64,000 nucleotides of DNA from Paraeggerthella hominis (GTDB lineage: Bacteria > Actinomycetota > Coriobacteriia > Coriobacteriales > Eggerthellaceae). Shown piece by piece: positions 43,701-51,563 of this stretch (the first letter of the stretch is position 1; the number at the start of each line of letters is the position of its first letter). Made by a program: the position numbers and the translations under genes. The notes beneath the pieces were generated by a model. The model was not told where the DNA came from and searched no databases. It saw only the letters and a list, made by a program, of their open reading frames with translations. The DNA lies in assembly GCF_021044775.1 (NCBI RefSeq), contig NZ_JAJNOQ010000002.1:62001-126000 (forward strand), given 5' to 3'.

Positions 43701-45038
43701 TACGTCTTTCAGCATGTTGAGCGACGAGTACCCGCTGCCAAAATCGTCCATGTGCACCGAAAGACCCAGATCGTGCAACCCATCGACGATAACCGCCATC
43801 AGATCGCAGTCTTCAACGTAGGCGCTTTCGGTAATTTCAACCGCTAGCAAGCGAGGGTCGATGCCGTATTTGCGGATCAGCTCCTCGAACGTGGCAAGAA
43901 CGTCCAACGCGTACAAATCCCGGCGCGACACATTGACGGAAATGGGAACGGGCGCGTGGCCCCTTTTCATCCATTCGCGAAGAGAGCAGCATACTTCTTC
44001 CCAAATGTGCAGGTCAAGAGTGGTAATTAGCCCATTTCGCTCCAACATGGGAATAAATCGATCAGGAGGAATCAGCCCCCGCTCGGGATGATCCCAGCGC
44101 ACGAGCGCCTCAAGGCCCACGATCTTTCCCGTAGTGATGTTGCACTTCGGCTGCGCGTAGAACGTAATCTCCCCGTTCGACAAGGCACGCTGAACCTCCA
44201 GCAAAAGGGAGTGATCGTCCTCGATCTCTCGCAGCATGCCCTCGTCGTACCATCGCGAGCGCTGCGCGTAGTCGCCTTTGACCGAAGCCAGCGCCAGCAA
44301 CGCTCGATCGTACATCGTGCTTACGGGAAGCGACCGATCGTCAACAAGATACAAGCCGAAGGCCGGCAAAAACCCCATGCCCCGCCCATGCCGTAGCGTG
44401 CTTTGCGAAATACGGCCTTGCAAACCCTCGATCGCCTTGGGCGAACAGGGAATCAGCATGCAGAAATCGTCGCCGCGCAAGTATCCCGCCACGCCGTTTT
44501 GCTGCACCGACGCCTCCCTGAGCAACCTTCCCACTTCTTCGAGAAATCGGTCCCCGGCCTCTTCTCCATGCCATTCGTTGAACAGCTTGAAGTGCTCGAT
44601 GTCGATGGCCATCAGGCAGTACGAGCGATTCGGGTGGGCGGCAAGGGCGTCGGCGACGGCGCGGAAAAATGCTGCGCGCGTGTACAAGCCGGTCAAAGAA
44701 TCGATCGGCGGAGAATCGGGCACCCCTAAATCAGGCTTGTCGGTTTTGCGGCTCAAGAATATATGGCAATCGCCCGCACCGGGCCATTCGATATCGCTGA
44801 CTTCCGTTTCCACCCAGCTTTGAAGCACCTGATTGTACAGAAGGCCCTTGTTGCTGTGATCGAGCAGCAACGGGCAATCGTGGCACGGCGCCGATTCGCC
44901 GCGCAAAGCGTGATAGCAGCACATTCCCCATTGCAAGCCAGGAAAAGACTCCGCAGCCTTATCGTTGAAATAGACGATGCGATAGTCGCCGTCGATTACA
45001 TAGGCACTGGTTTCGACCTCTCCGAACGCTGCCCCCAT
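40737..45038 (-). CDS. Multi-PAS GGDEF-EAL-GGDEF cyclic-di-GMP signalling protein
   Basis: 1433 residues from ATG 45038 (AAAGGTGG upstream); a TTG at 45059 is less likely. Order: PAS-like (1-100), first GGDEF (about 110-270, active-site motif degenerated to RGDDF), EAL (about 280-525; LEALVRW, SVNVSRRD, VEITES, DDFGSGYSSL, EGVETE all kept), four to five PAS/PAC modules (about 550-1220), and a C-terminal GGDEF with canonical RMGGDEF near 1330. No membrane helices, so cytosolic. It can in principle both make (C-terminal) and degrade (EAL) c-di-GMP under PAS control. A GGDEF at each end with EAL N-terminal is unusual. Confidence 0.93.
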   Translation of the reverse strand: MGAAFGEVETSAYVIDGDYRIVYFNDKAAESFPGLQWGMCCYHALRGESAPCHDCPLLLDHSNKGLLYNQVLQSWVETEVSDIEWPGAGDCHIFLSRKTDKPDLGVPDSPPIDSLTGLYTRAAFFRAVADALAAHPNRSYCLMAIDIEHFKLFNEWHGEEAGDRFLEEVGRLLREASVQQNGVAGYLRGDDFCMLIPCSPKAIEGLQGRISQSTLRHGRGMGFLPAFGLYLVDDRSLPVSTMYDRALLALASVKGDYAQRSRWYDEGMLREIEDDHSLLLEVQRALSNGEITFYAQPKCNITTGKIVGLEALVRWDHPERGLIPPDRFIPMLERNGLITTLDLHIWEEVCCSLREWMKRGHAPVPISVNVSRRDLYALDVLATFEELIRKYGIDPRLLAVEITESAYVEDCDLMAVIVDGLHDLGLSVHMDDFGSGYSSLNMLKDVSVDVLKLDMKLLAAVDARSRKGRGILESIIGMARLLDMQVIAEGVETESQRALLAQMGCLYGQGYFFYRPMSKEEFEPLIAARRNVDFRGMQADSIDQFSIRDLIESKMLSKTMFDDIMGALVLYDFHDGEVELLSANEHYCQLTGIDPVDLHEQRYSFARQAYEADWDEIVAAFESARQSVPNGATAVVRRMRAGEKTVHLQMRLVFLRERDGHALYLGSLRDVTQEQQQARQLETSRRALSAVAGANSPDFSLMNLTEENRKTALSISAQMSPGGLIGGYCEPGFPLYFANAAMVDLLGYDSYEELAESIDWQVGNTIHPDDFDSVVADIGPEYYVGLEYTTTYRMTKKDGTWFWTIDKGRVVEAEDGRMAIVSACTDITEVMMVQQHLAERNRFLLSRNDELAFLNEDMPGGYHRCLDGPTHDFLYISDRFLEMFGYTHEEIKELFDDKYMNMIHPEDRERVLKGVASLKEGDAQPFPLEYRMRAKSGYRWVVDQSRFLEYEGTSFLQGVVVDVTETVELRNMMRILMEHTPNDIVLLSWSDRERVRAHVVACGVSGKHGLSCEQYEKVVLDHLYARSEEGERRLVDLIADKIECGEEAVVVTKARFSGQEDVWMHIEARRVEMLPAKHTALCLCTDVTEIKDRQQELWLAQRKLEGVLSQAGVKIWDWDMENNRLVLSRSEVVDRVLGHVGRIEENLMIVEGFDLEDLPFRYVPPGYRQVFTNFFRRVYAARDHARLSFEAPFELDDETTIWLETACETVRDDRGRPIRAVGYYLDVTDRRNESLRSKANVEALRQLKEQSGQLAKMAETDALTGLRNRQSAIPKIEGRLRAVREGSLNELPCALVMLDLDSFKLANDVFGHAYGDEVITHMAKSLQAVFPDNIVCRMGGDEFLVWCEDVDVASLENALDRALRAMEVRRVTDGRTFLFSASAGYVLAPQEGASFDELYRKADEALFSAKMNGKRSCAGYSPDMKSIRCELAE

Positions 45039-45112
45039 GGGCGCACCACCTTTATCCAAGGAACGGGTGCCGGCCTTTGTCGGCTCCTGGTCTTTGCCTT
45101 CACGTGAGAATT

Positions 45113-45142
45113 ATTGTACGACATATTCACACATAATAACAA
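45113..45142 (-). promoter_or_regulatory. Promoter of the GGDEF-EAL gene
   Basis: On the minus strand TTGTTA (45142-45137) and TACAAT (45118-45113) are 18 bp apart in an AT-rich patch, about 75 bp before the ATG at 45038. Confidence 0.5.
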
Positions 45143-45163
45143 AGCAGCCGAGAACCTTTGCCG

Positions 45164-47032
45164 CTACCGCACCGGCGCGGCCTGCAAAACCGTGTCCATG
45201 GCGTAGCGCAACACGTCAGAACGGTTGACGGTTCCCACCACAAGGCCCTCGCTTACCACCGGGACCTTCTTCAGTCGGCGCGACGCCAGCAACGAACATG
45301 CCTCTTCGAGCGTGGCGTCGGCATCAAGCGCGATCAGCTTCTCCGTGGCTATCGTGCGCGCCGGCAGCAGCATGAGCTCGCGCAAGCGTTCGTCGATGCC
45401 CTGGTCGTTGGCTGCCTTCATAAGCGAGTACGCGCCCGTGACCACCGGATGACGGTCGGCAAGATAGCGCATGACGTCGCCGTCGGACACGAAGCCCACC
45501 GGATGCCCCGCCGCATCCACAAGAGGCAAGCCGCTCACCTTAAGATCCACGAACGCGCGCATGACCTGGCTTACCGTCGAATCGGCAGGCATCGTGTACG
45601 GATCGGGTTCCATCAGCAGGGCCAAGCACGGCACGGAATGCCCGATGCGCTCGGCAGTTCGCTTTCGCGCGGCGCGGGCGTACAGAAACGACAGCACGAA
45701 CCCGGCTGCGGCCACCCCGCTTGCCACCAACATGGCCAGCGAAAACCCTTCGGCCGCAGCCTGGGACGCGCTCGCTCCCTGAGCGACGGCCGCAATCTGT
45801 CCCGTCGACATGATGCCAATGTAAAGGGACGGGCCAACGCATGCCGCAATTTGAACAACCGTGGTCATAAGAGCCACGCCAAACGGATTTTGCTGCGGCG
45901 GCAGCGTGCGCAAGCCCGCTGTTTGAGAAGGCGAGAACACGAAGCCAACCGCCACGTACATGAGCAGCGCGGCCGCGAACACAACGGGAATAGACAGCGT
46001 AGGCCCGGCCAGCGCCAAGGCGATGAACCCGAGGGCGATGGCACCGAAGCCTAACGGCAACAGGGGCCATTCGCCGCGCTTGTCCATAATGCGTCCGCCA
46101 AGCAGCGTCGTGCCCGCATTCGCCAGCACGGGAACCAGAATGACCAACCCCGCGGAAAGAGCAGTCATGCCGGCGGCGCCCTCGAAATACAGCGGAAGCA
46201 GCACGCTCATGGAGAACATGCTGATCATCGAGACGGTTGCCAGCAACAACGCGGGCCAGAAGGCTCGGTTTCTCAGCGGCTCAAGATCGATGAGCGGATG
46301 GCTGCAACGCAGCTGACGCACGACAAACGCCACCGACAGAAGAGCCGAAGTCGCCAGAGAGCCAAGCGCCAAAGGCACGTCGATGGTCAATTGCACCAAC
46401 CCAAGCGAAAGCGCGGTTAGCAGCACGGCCGCAAGGACGACGGAAAGAACGTCAAGGTGAGCTTCGCTGGTTTCCAGGTTCTTCACGAAGCGAAGCCCTA
46501 GGCCGAACAGGATTGCCATCGCAACCATGGGAACCACGAAAATGCTGTGCCAACCGAACGTCGTCACCAAAGCCCCGCACACCACCGGAGCCAAGGCAGG
46601 TCCGAACGTGATAGTGCAGCCGCCAATGGACAGGTAGGTGCCCAGCTTGTTCTTGGGCGTGACGGCCACGATCGTGTTCATCATAAGAGGGATGAATATG
46701 CCCGTGCCTACCGCTTGCACCAAGCGCGCTGCGAACAGCATCTCGAACCCGTTCGCAACAAGCCCCATCGCAGAACCGGCGAAGCTCAAAGCCGATGCAG
46801 CGAAAAACAGCGTGCGCAAGTGGAAGCGTCGGTACAGAAACGCCATGCACATGACCACCACGGTGGCAACGATCATGTATCCCGTCACCAACCACTGGGC
46901 CGTCACGGAATCCACCCCGTAATCGGCCATGATGGATACGAGAGCCATGTTTACAAGGTTTTCATTGAACCCCGCAAGAAATGCTGCTCCGTATAAAACC
47001 AGCAGCAATAGAACAAGAGGTTTCCCTTGCAT
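45164..47032 (-). CDS. DHA2-type MFS transporter fused to C-terminal CBS pair
   Basis: 622 residues from the ATG at 47032 (AAAGGATATTCC upstream). Residues 1-470 form a multidrug MFS carrier of about 12-14 helices: ENLVNMALVSIMADYGV (drug:H+ antiporter motif C-like region), GYMIVATVVVMCMAFLYRRF and RLVQAVGTGIFIPLM. After RIGHSVPCL (about 478) two CBS motifs follow: TMPADSTVSQVMRAFVDLK...GFVSDGDVMRYLADR, and ALDADATLEEACSLL...GTVNRSDVLRYAMD. CBS pairs bind adenine nucleotides or SAM and regulate attached channels. A CBS module on an efflux MFS is a rare fusion and may gate transport by energy state. Confidence 0.88.
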   Translation of the reverse strand: MQGKPLVLLLLVLYGAAFLAGFNENLVNMALVSIMADYGVDSVTAQWLVTGYMIVATVVVMCMAFLYRRFHLRTLFFAASALSFAGSAMGLVANGFEMLFAARLVQAVGTGIFIPLMMNTIVAVTPKNKLGTYLSIGGCTITFGPALAPVVCGALVTTFGWHSIFVVPMVAMAILFGLGLRFVKNLETSEAHLDVLSVVLAAVLLTALSLGLVQLTIDVPLALGSLATSALLSVAFVVRQLRCSHPLIDLEPLRNRAFWPALLLATVSMISMFSMSVLLPLYFEGAAGMTALSAGLVILVPVLANAGTTLLGGRIMDKRGEWPLLPLGFGAIALGFIALALAGPTLSIPVVFAAALLMYVAVGFVFSPSQTAGLRTLPPQQNPFGVALMTTVVQIAACVGPSLYIGIMSTGQIAAVAQGASASQAAAEGFSLAMLVASGVAAAGFVLSFLYARAARKRTAERIGHSVPCLALLMEPDPYTMPADSTVSQVMRAFVDLKVSGLPLVDAAGHPVGFVSDGDVMRYLADRHPVVTGAYSLMKAANDQGIDERLRELMLLPARTIATEKLIALDADATLEEACSLLASRRLKKVPVVSEGLVVGTVNRSDVLRYAMDTVLQAAPVR

Positions 47033-47099
47033 GAAGGAATATCCTTTCACTTTTTTGTTGTGAGGCGCGCCGCGAGCCGGACGCGTGCGCCGGGCAGCT

Positions 47100-48014
47100 C
47101 TATTCGCTGCGCGCTTCGTCGTCCTTTCGGCACACGCAAAGCCACTTGTTTCCCGTAGCTCCGGCGTATGCGCAACCGACGCAAGCGGGTTTCCGGCACG
47201 TCTCGAGCGAGCGAGGAGCGCTGCCGAACGCGTCATCGACAAGGGGGTTCGAAGCGTGGCCTTCGAGCGAGCCGCCATCGCATGCCGCCATCGCATGCAA
47301 GACCATAAGGGCAAACTGCGCCATGCCGCGCTTTGTCGGGTGGGTTCCCTCAAGAGCTTCGTAATCGCGGCCCAAAGCGCGAACGTCGGCAACGCAGCAT
47401 CCGTTCGATTCGGCGGCCAGGCGAATAGCGTCGTTATAGCGATCGAAATGAACGCCCCGCAACCGGTACGCGAACGTCGAATGGACAGAGCCCTCGATGC
47501 GACCGGGGCACAGCGTGCAGCACCACACTTTGGCCTGCGGATACGCAGCGCGCATACGAGCGAGCATCGCACTATACGCCTGGCCGAACCGCTCGGCCGC
47601 ATCGGCAGAAGCCAGGCCCGCCTCGGCTTCCGGAATGGCGGACAGATCAAGCGTTGCTGGCAGGGCGTTTCCGCGGCCCGCAGCTTGGGCGGCCGGGCCG
47701 CCCCACCCGTAATCGTTGATGCCTATGAACACAAGGATCTCATCGGGCGCAACGCCGTCTTTCGCCAGCGCCGCAATGCGCTCAGCACTGTTTGCCGCAG
47801 GAAAACCCGCGCCCTCCACCATGCTTCCAGAGAACGAACCGTTGCTCAACAGCTCGCCGCCGCATTGCTCGATAACCTGCGCCCACCAGGTGTCCTCCAC
47901 AAGGCGAACGCCGGTTGCGTCGCGACGCTCGTTCTCGTAGAACACGTCGAATCCTTCGGGGTTGCACCCCTCGAACGTGCTGATGGAGTCGCCCAGTACC
48001 GAAAACCGCTTCAT
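47100..48014 (-). CDS. SGNH/GDSL hydrolase with cysteine-rich C-terminus
   Basis: 304 residues from ATG 48014 (GGCGGGTGAT upstream). Block I SVLGDSISTFEG gives the catalytic Ser, FIGINDYGWGG the Asn of block III and GTHPTKRGMAQFA the Asp/His block V, with Thr-His in place of the usual Asp-x-x-His spacing. No signal peptide. The last 30 residues carry CRKPACVGC and CVC, a C-x4-C-x2-C...C-x-C pattern suggesting a metal-binding tail. Likely an esterase or lipase-like hydrolase of the YSGNH type; substrate unknown. Confidence 0.8.
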   Translation of the reverse strand: MKRFSVLGDSISTFEGCNPEGFDVFYENERRDATGVRLVEDTWWAQVIEQCGGELLSNGSFSGSMVEGAGFPAANSAERIAALAKDGVAPDEILVFIGINDYGWGGPAAQAAGRGNALPATLDLSAIPEAEAGLASADAAERFGQAYSAMLARMRAAYPQAKVWCCTLCPGRIEGSVHSTFAYRLRGVHFDRYNDAIRLAAESNGCCVADVRALGRDYEALEGTHPTKRGMAQFALMVLHAMAACDGGSLEGHASNPLVDDAFGSAPRSLETCRKPACVGCAYAGATGNKWLCVCRKDDEARSE

Positions 48015-48179
48015 ATCACCCGCCATCTTTCCATGATCTCGTCTGGCGACCATGATACCGCAAGGCTCTTCGCCAAGCGCGAAAGGCAGGCGAACGAACC
48101 TGCAGCACATATATGCTGCAAGCCGAAAGCCACAAGCCGGTGCGAGCCGGATTGCCGTCGGGCCGCCGCGAGATCGAGT

Positions 48180-48267
48180 TGCGGGATCGGGTCGCGGCGC
48201 GCGCTGGCTGCGGGATCGGGTCGCGAGGTCGGGTCGCAGCGTGCGCTGGCTGCGGGATCGGGTCGCG
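48180..48267 (+). repeat. Tandem GC-rich repeats
   Basis: The 17-mer TGCGGGATCGGGTCGCG occurs at 48180, 48209 and 48251, with GCGCTGGC joining successive units. Spacings of 29 and 42 bp are irregular, so this is neither a CRISPR nor a simple minisatellite. Confidence 0.65.
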
Positions 48268-48558
48268 GCGACGCGCGGGCGAACGCGCAGCCGGGAAGCG
48301 CAGCAACGGGCGCCGAGCGAACGGCCTCAACGGGCGCCCGGACGAGCCCCGGACGCGTGGCACGCAGCCGGGGAGCGGGAGCGCGGCCCCAACAGGCGCC
48401 CGAACGCGCGGCCTCTCCAAACGCGCCCCAACGCACGGCTTTCCAGGCCGCGTCCCAACGTGCGACCCCAGCACGCGGCCTCTCCAGACGCGCCCAGGCC
48501 GGCTGCCTTTCGCTTTCGCGCGCACGCGCATCGCTCGGCGCCTTCTCCCAGCAAGCTT

Positions 48559-48764
48559 GCGCACGAAAAACCTCCATCGCTGGCAGGTTTTCACGGTTTG
48601 AGGTCGTTGAACCCCGCCGGACGGGCTCTCGCAAAAGAGCAGTGCAATAGCCTAAGGCCATGACCAGGCAAAATAAAAAGCAAGCCTCATGACAGAAAGA
48701 ACGACGCGCCGCCCGACAACCCCTAAACGTCAAAACCTGCCAGCTATGGCGGTTTTTCGTGCGC
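48559..48764 (-). mobile_element. 206-bp inverted-repeat element, copy C (inverted, diverged core)
   Basis: Ends GCGCACGAAAAACC and GGTTTTTCGTGCGC with inner GGCAGGTTTT/AAAACCTGCC arms as in copy B. The core is strongly diverged but in reverse orientation: TGACCAGGCAAAA at 48661-48673 is 91 bp from the right end, exactly the distance of TTTTGCCTGGTCA from the left end in copies A and B. Total length is again 206 bp with no net insertion or deletion. Confidence 0.75.
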
Positions 48765-48852
48765 ACACCCCTTCGCGAGCGAACGCGAGACTCCGCAAGC
48801 GGAGCGCCGCCTTCATCGACGGCAACCTCGCAGCCGAATTGCAGGCGCGTCG

Positions 48853-49779
48853 CTACAGCGCCACGCCCAACCGAGCGAACGCCTCGTCAGAAAGCGTTGC
48901 GCCCTCAACCGAGCATACGCCAGACGCCACCTTGTTCGCAAGCTCAAGCGATTCCTTCCACGAACGGCCCGCAGCGCGCGCAGCCGCAAGCGCGCCCAGA
49001 TGAGCATCGCCCGCTCCCACGGTATCGACCACGCGAACCGCCTCCGTTGCAACGTTGGCAAAACAAGCGTCCGGCCCTTCAAGCACAAAGGAGCCGGCAG
49101 CACCCGCCGTGATGACTACGGCGTTTTCGCAAGCTGCAGCCAGAACGCGAGCCGCATCTTCAAGCGTCGAGCAGCCGGTGTACGCAAGGGCCTCCTGATC
49201 GTTCAGGTGCCAGATGGGGCGAAGCGCGTTGATGCGCGCGTGCTTCTCCGGCCCCACGCCCAAAATGCGCGGACCGGGCGCATAGAAGAACTGGATTTCG
49301 GGATGCTCTTCAAAGAACTCGATGATAGCGTTGCCGCCGGAACCCTCTATCTCGTATCCGCTGGCAAGACCGCATGAAACATGCGCAGCGTCGATGACGT
49401 CGAACCACGACCGCTCGAAGTAGCGCTCGACGCCCGGCGAAGTGATCATCGTGCGCTGTCCATCAGGCTCGACCAAGCACGTGCAAGATCCGTTGTCGCG
49501 GCCTTTCACGCGCAACGGCGCCTGCAAGCCGCGCTGCGCAAGCGCACCTTCTACAAACCCTGCGTAGATACCCTCGCCCACGGGCGCAAACAAGGTGCAG
49601 TCGGCCCCCAACTGGCGCGCAGCGTTCGCAGAGTTGAACGCGCAGCCTCCCACGACGGCGCGCGACGACTCGACCACCACGCCTTCGCCCGAGGCCGGCA
49701 GCGCCGGTACGCAGCACACCACGTCCACCATAATGGCCCCCACCGCCAGAACCGCATTGCGAGCTTTCGAAGCCCCCAT
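48853..49779 (-). CDS. PfkB-family carbohydrate/nucleoside kinase
   Basis: 308 residues from ATG 49779 (GAAGGGGGAGCG upstream). AVVGGCAFNSANAARQLGA near 40-58 is the PfkB substrate-binding glycine motif and VVDTVGAGDAHLGAL (about 250-264) the catalytic DTxGAGD signature with the Asp base. Transfers phosphate from ATP to a sugar or nucleoside hydroxyl. Ribokinase-like length; sugar identity not predictable. It lies downstream of the APC permease gene on the same strand, about 170 bp away with a hairpin in between. Confidence 0.9.
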   Translation of the reverse strand: MGASKARNAVLAVGAIMVDVVCCVPALPASGEGVVVESSRAVVGGCAFNSANAARQLGADCTLFAPVGEGIYAGFVEGALAQRGLQAPLRVKGRDNGSCTCLVEPDGQRTMITSPGVERYFERSWFDVIDAAHVSCGLASGYEIEGSGGNAIIEFFEEHPEIQFFYAPGPRILGVGPEKHARINALRPIWHLNDQEALAYTGCSTLEDAARVLAAACENAVVITAGAAGSFVLEGPDACFANVATEAVRVVDTVGAGDAHLGALAAARAAGRSWKESLELANKVASGVCSVEGATLSDEAFARLGVAL

Positions 49780-49901
49780 CGCTCCCCCTTCGCGTAGATC
49801 CGCCTTGATCAGCATAGTATACCGACACCCGCGCGAGCCGCTGCGCAGGCAAACGCAAAGCGCCGTCGCGCGCCAAGCGAACGCACCAACCCGAACGGCA
49901 A

Positions 49902-49927
49902 AGCGGGCGACCCGAAGGCCGCCCGCT
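49902..49927 (-). terminator. Hairpin after the APC permease gene
   Basis: Perfect 8-bp arms AGCGGGCG (49902-49909) and CGCCCGCT (49920-49927), followed on the minus strand by TTTG. It lies 22 bp beyond the stop at 49949. Confidence 0.55.
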
Positions 49928-49948
49928 CAACAATCAATCGCCTGTGCG

Positions 49949-51343
49949 CTACACTTCCAGATGCCTGAACGCCTCCGGAACCTCCTTGTAGCCCTTCGAT
50001 TTCACCGCGCCGATAATCAGGCCGATGACCATCCAGGAAATGCCCACCGCATAAGTCTGCAAATCAAACCCGGTGAACACGTACACCAGAATGAATATGC
50101 CAAGCCAAGGGCAAATCAGGTACTTCACCACGTCGCCGAACGAAGAGCGCTTCTTTTCCTTCACGAAGAAGAACAAGAACACGGCAAAGTTCAACAGCAC
50201 GAACGACGACAGCGCGCCGAAGTTCACGAATGCCACCAGCGTGGTCATATCCAAGAACATGGGCAGAATCAAGGACACAACGCCCAATGCAATAGACGCA
50301 ATGTAGGGCGTCTGGAACTTCGGGTGAACCTTGCCGAAGATGCGCGGGATCACGCCGTCGCGGCCCATGGAGTACAGCAGGCGAGAAGAAGCAAGCTGCG
50401 CGTTCATGATGTTGGCGATACCAACAGCCACGATATTCACAACGAGCAGCAGCTTGTACAGAACGGGACCGCCCGCCATAAGCGCTGCGTTAAAGAATCC
50501 CATTTCGGGATCAACCTGCGAAACGTCGGGCTGAATGAGCGCGGCGACGTAGGTCTGCGCCACGAACACGACCACCATGATGCACAAAGCGATGAGGATG
50601 CCCTTGCCGATGGTCTTTTCGGGCTTCACGGTTTCCTCGGCCAACGTGGACATGCCGTCGAAGCCAAGGAACGACAGGCATGCAATGGAAACCGCCGTCG
50701 CTATAAAGTGCGCATCAACCTTACCCGGCTGATAGATGGGGTCGATCGTCAGCTGACCAGCACCGCCGCCGCCCAAAACGAAGCTCGTGCCAATAGCGAT
50801 GAACGCGATAACGGCCAGGATCTCAACAACGAAAATAACCCAGTCCACGCCCTTCGTCATCTGAATGCCGCGAATGTTCACGAACGTGTTGAACACCACA
50901 AACACAACAACCCACAGATACCACGGGCTTCCCGGAACAAGCGCAACGCCCCAGTTCGCCACCATAACCAGCAGCAACGACGGAACGAACACGTAGTCCA
51001 ACAAAATGAGCCAACCAGCCATGAAGCCTACGTGGGGATTGATGCCGCGCTGCACATACGAATACACCGATCCCGCAATGGGAAAGCGCTTCGACATGCG
51101 CATGTAGCTCATGGCCGTAAAGCTGATAGCCACGAAGCCTACGATGTACACGAGCGGCGTCATGCCGCCGCTGGCGATTTGGATTTCGCCGTAGATGGAC
51201 TGCGGAGCAATGATAACCATGAACAACACGCCGTACAAAACGACGTCGCGCAAAGTCATGCCCCTTCGCAGTTCTTGCTTGTAGCCGAACTGCTCGATGC
51301 TCTCTCCGGACGCTTTCGCCGGAGAATCGGTTTGAGCCGACAT
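49949..51343 (-). CDS. APC-family amino acid permease
   Basis: 464 residues, about 12 helices. Opening YKQELRRGMTLRDVVLYGVLFMVIIAPQSIYGEI (in part), then MSKRFPIAGSVYSYVQRGINPHVGFMAGW and FDGMSTLAEETVKPEKTIGKGI are typical APC-superfamily motifs. Imports an amino acid or amine using proton or exchange. It follows the formamidase gene by about 220 bp with a terminator between, so cotranscription is uncertain. Confidence 0.9.
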   Translation of the reverse strand: MSAQTDSPAKASGESIEQFGYKQELRRGMTLRDVVLYGVLFMVIIAPQSIYGEIQIASGGMTPLVYIVGFVAISFTAMSYMRMSKRFPIAGSVYSYVQRGINPHVGFMAGWLILLDYVFVPSLLLVMVANWGVALVPGSPWYLWVVVFVVFNTFVNIRGIQMTKGVDWVIFVVEILAVIAFIAIGTSFVLGGGGAGQLTIDPIYQPGKVDAHFIATAVSIACLSFLGFDGMSTLAEETVKPEKTIGKGILIALCIMVVVFVAQTYVAALIQPDVSQVDPEMGFFNAALMAGGPVLYKLLLVVNIVAVGIANIMNAQLASSRLLYSMGRDGVIPRIFGKVHPKFQTPYIASIALGVVSLILPMFLDMTTLVAFVNFGALSSFVLLNFAVFLFFFVKEKKRSSFGDVVKYLICPWLGIFILVYVFTGFDLQTYAVGISWMVIGLIIGAVKSKGYKEVPEAFRHLEV

Positions 51344-51513
51344 AGTCGGTCCCCCTTACTAACGTGCAGCCGAAGCCGCCTCTTCCTTCGCCGCTCCGCT
51401 GCACTAAAGCGCTGCAACCCAGCGCGCTTGCGCAGCAAAGCGCATCCTCGAATTATCGCGCTACCTTGTCATCGAATCCACAACTTTTTTGTAAACGGAC
51501 GCTTACATAATTA

Positions 51514-51535
51514 GAGCCGGGAATTCACCCGGCTC
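51514..51535 (-). terminator. Terminator after the acetamidase gene
   Basis: Perfect 8-bp arms GAGCCGGG and CCCGGCTC around a 6-nt loop; on the minus strand the stem is followed by TAATTATG. It lies 29 bp beyond the stop at 51564. Confidence 0.65.
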
Positions 51536-51563
51536 CAACAGCGCCCTTCCCGGTAAAACTCGC

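Larger units (their letters stand above)
48015..48852. other. Low-complexity intergenic region with repeat copy C
   Basis: No gene supported. 48180-48267 holds three copies of TGCGGGATCGGGTCGCG, 48290-48500 further decayed GC-rich repeats (GCGCGGCCTCTCC-type), and 48559-48764 the third 206-bp inverted-repeat element. The long open frames through this stretch (for example the plus frame 47085-48650) simply reflect absent stop codons in very GC-rich repeats. Confidence 0.6.

Noticed and set aside
44278..44823. Plus-strand frame opposite the first GGDEF domain
   Set aside because: Antisense to conserved GGDEF coding sequence, with no independent support.
48180..48500. CRISPR array
   Set aside because: Repeats are irregularly spaced, imperfect and GC-rich without unique spacers of constant length, and no cas genes are nearby.
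47085..48650. 521-residue plus-strand frame
   Set aside because: It covers the SGNH gene in antisense and then GC-rich repeats; Arg/Ala-rich with no coding features.
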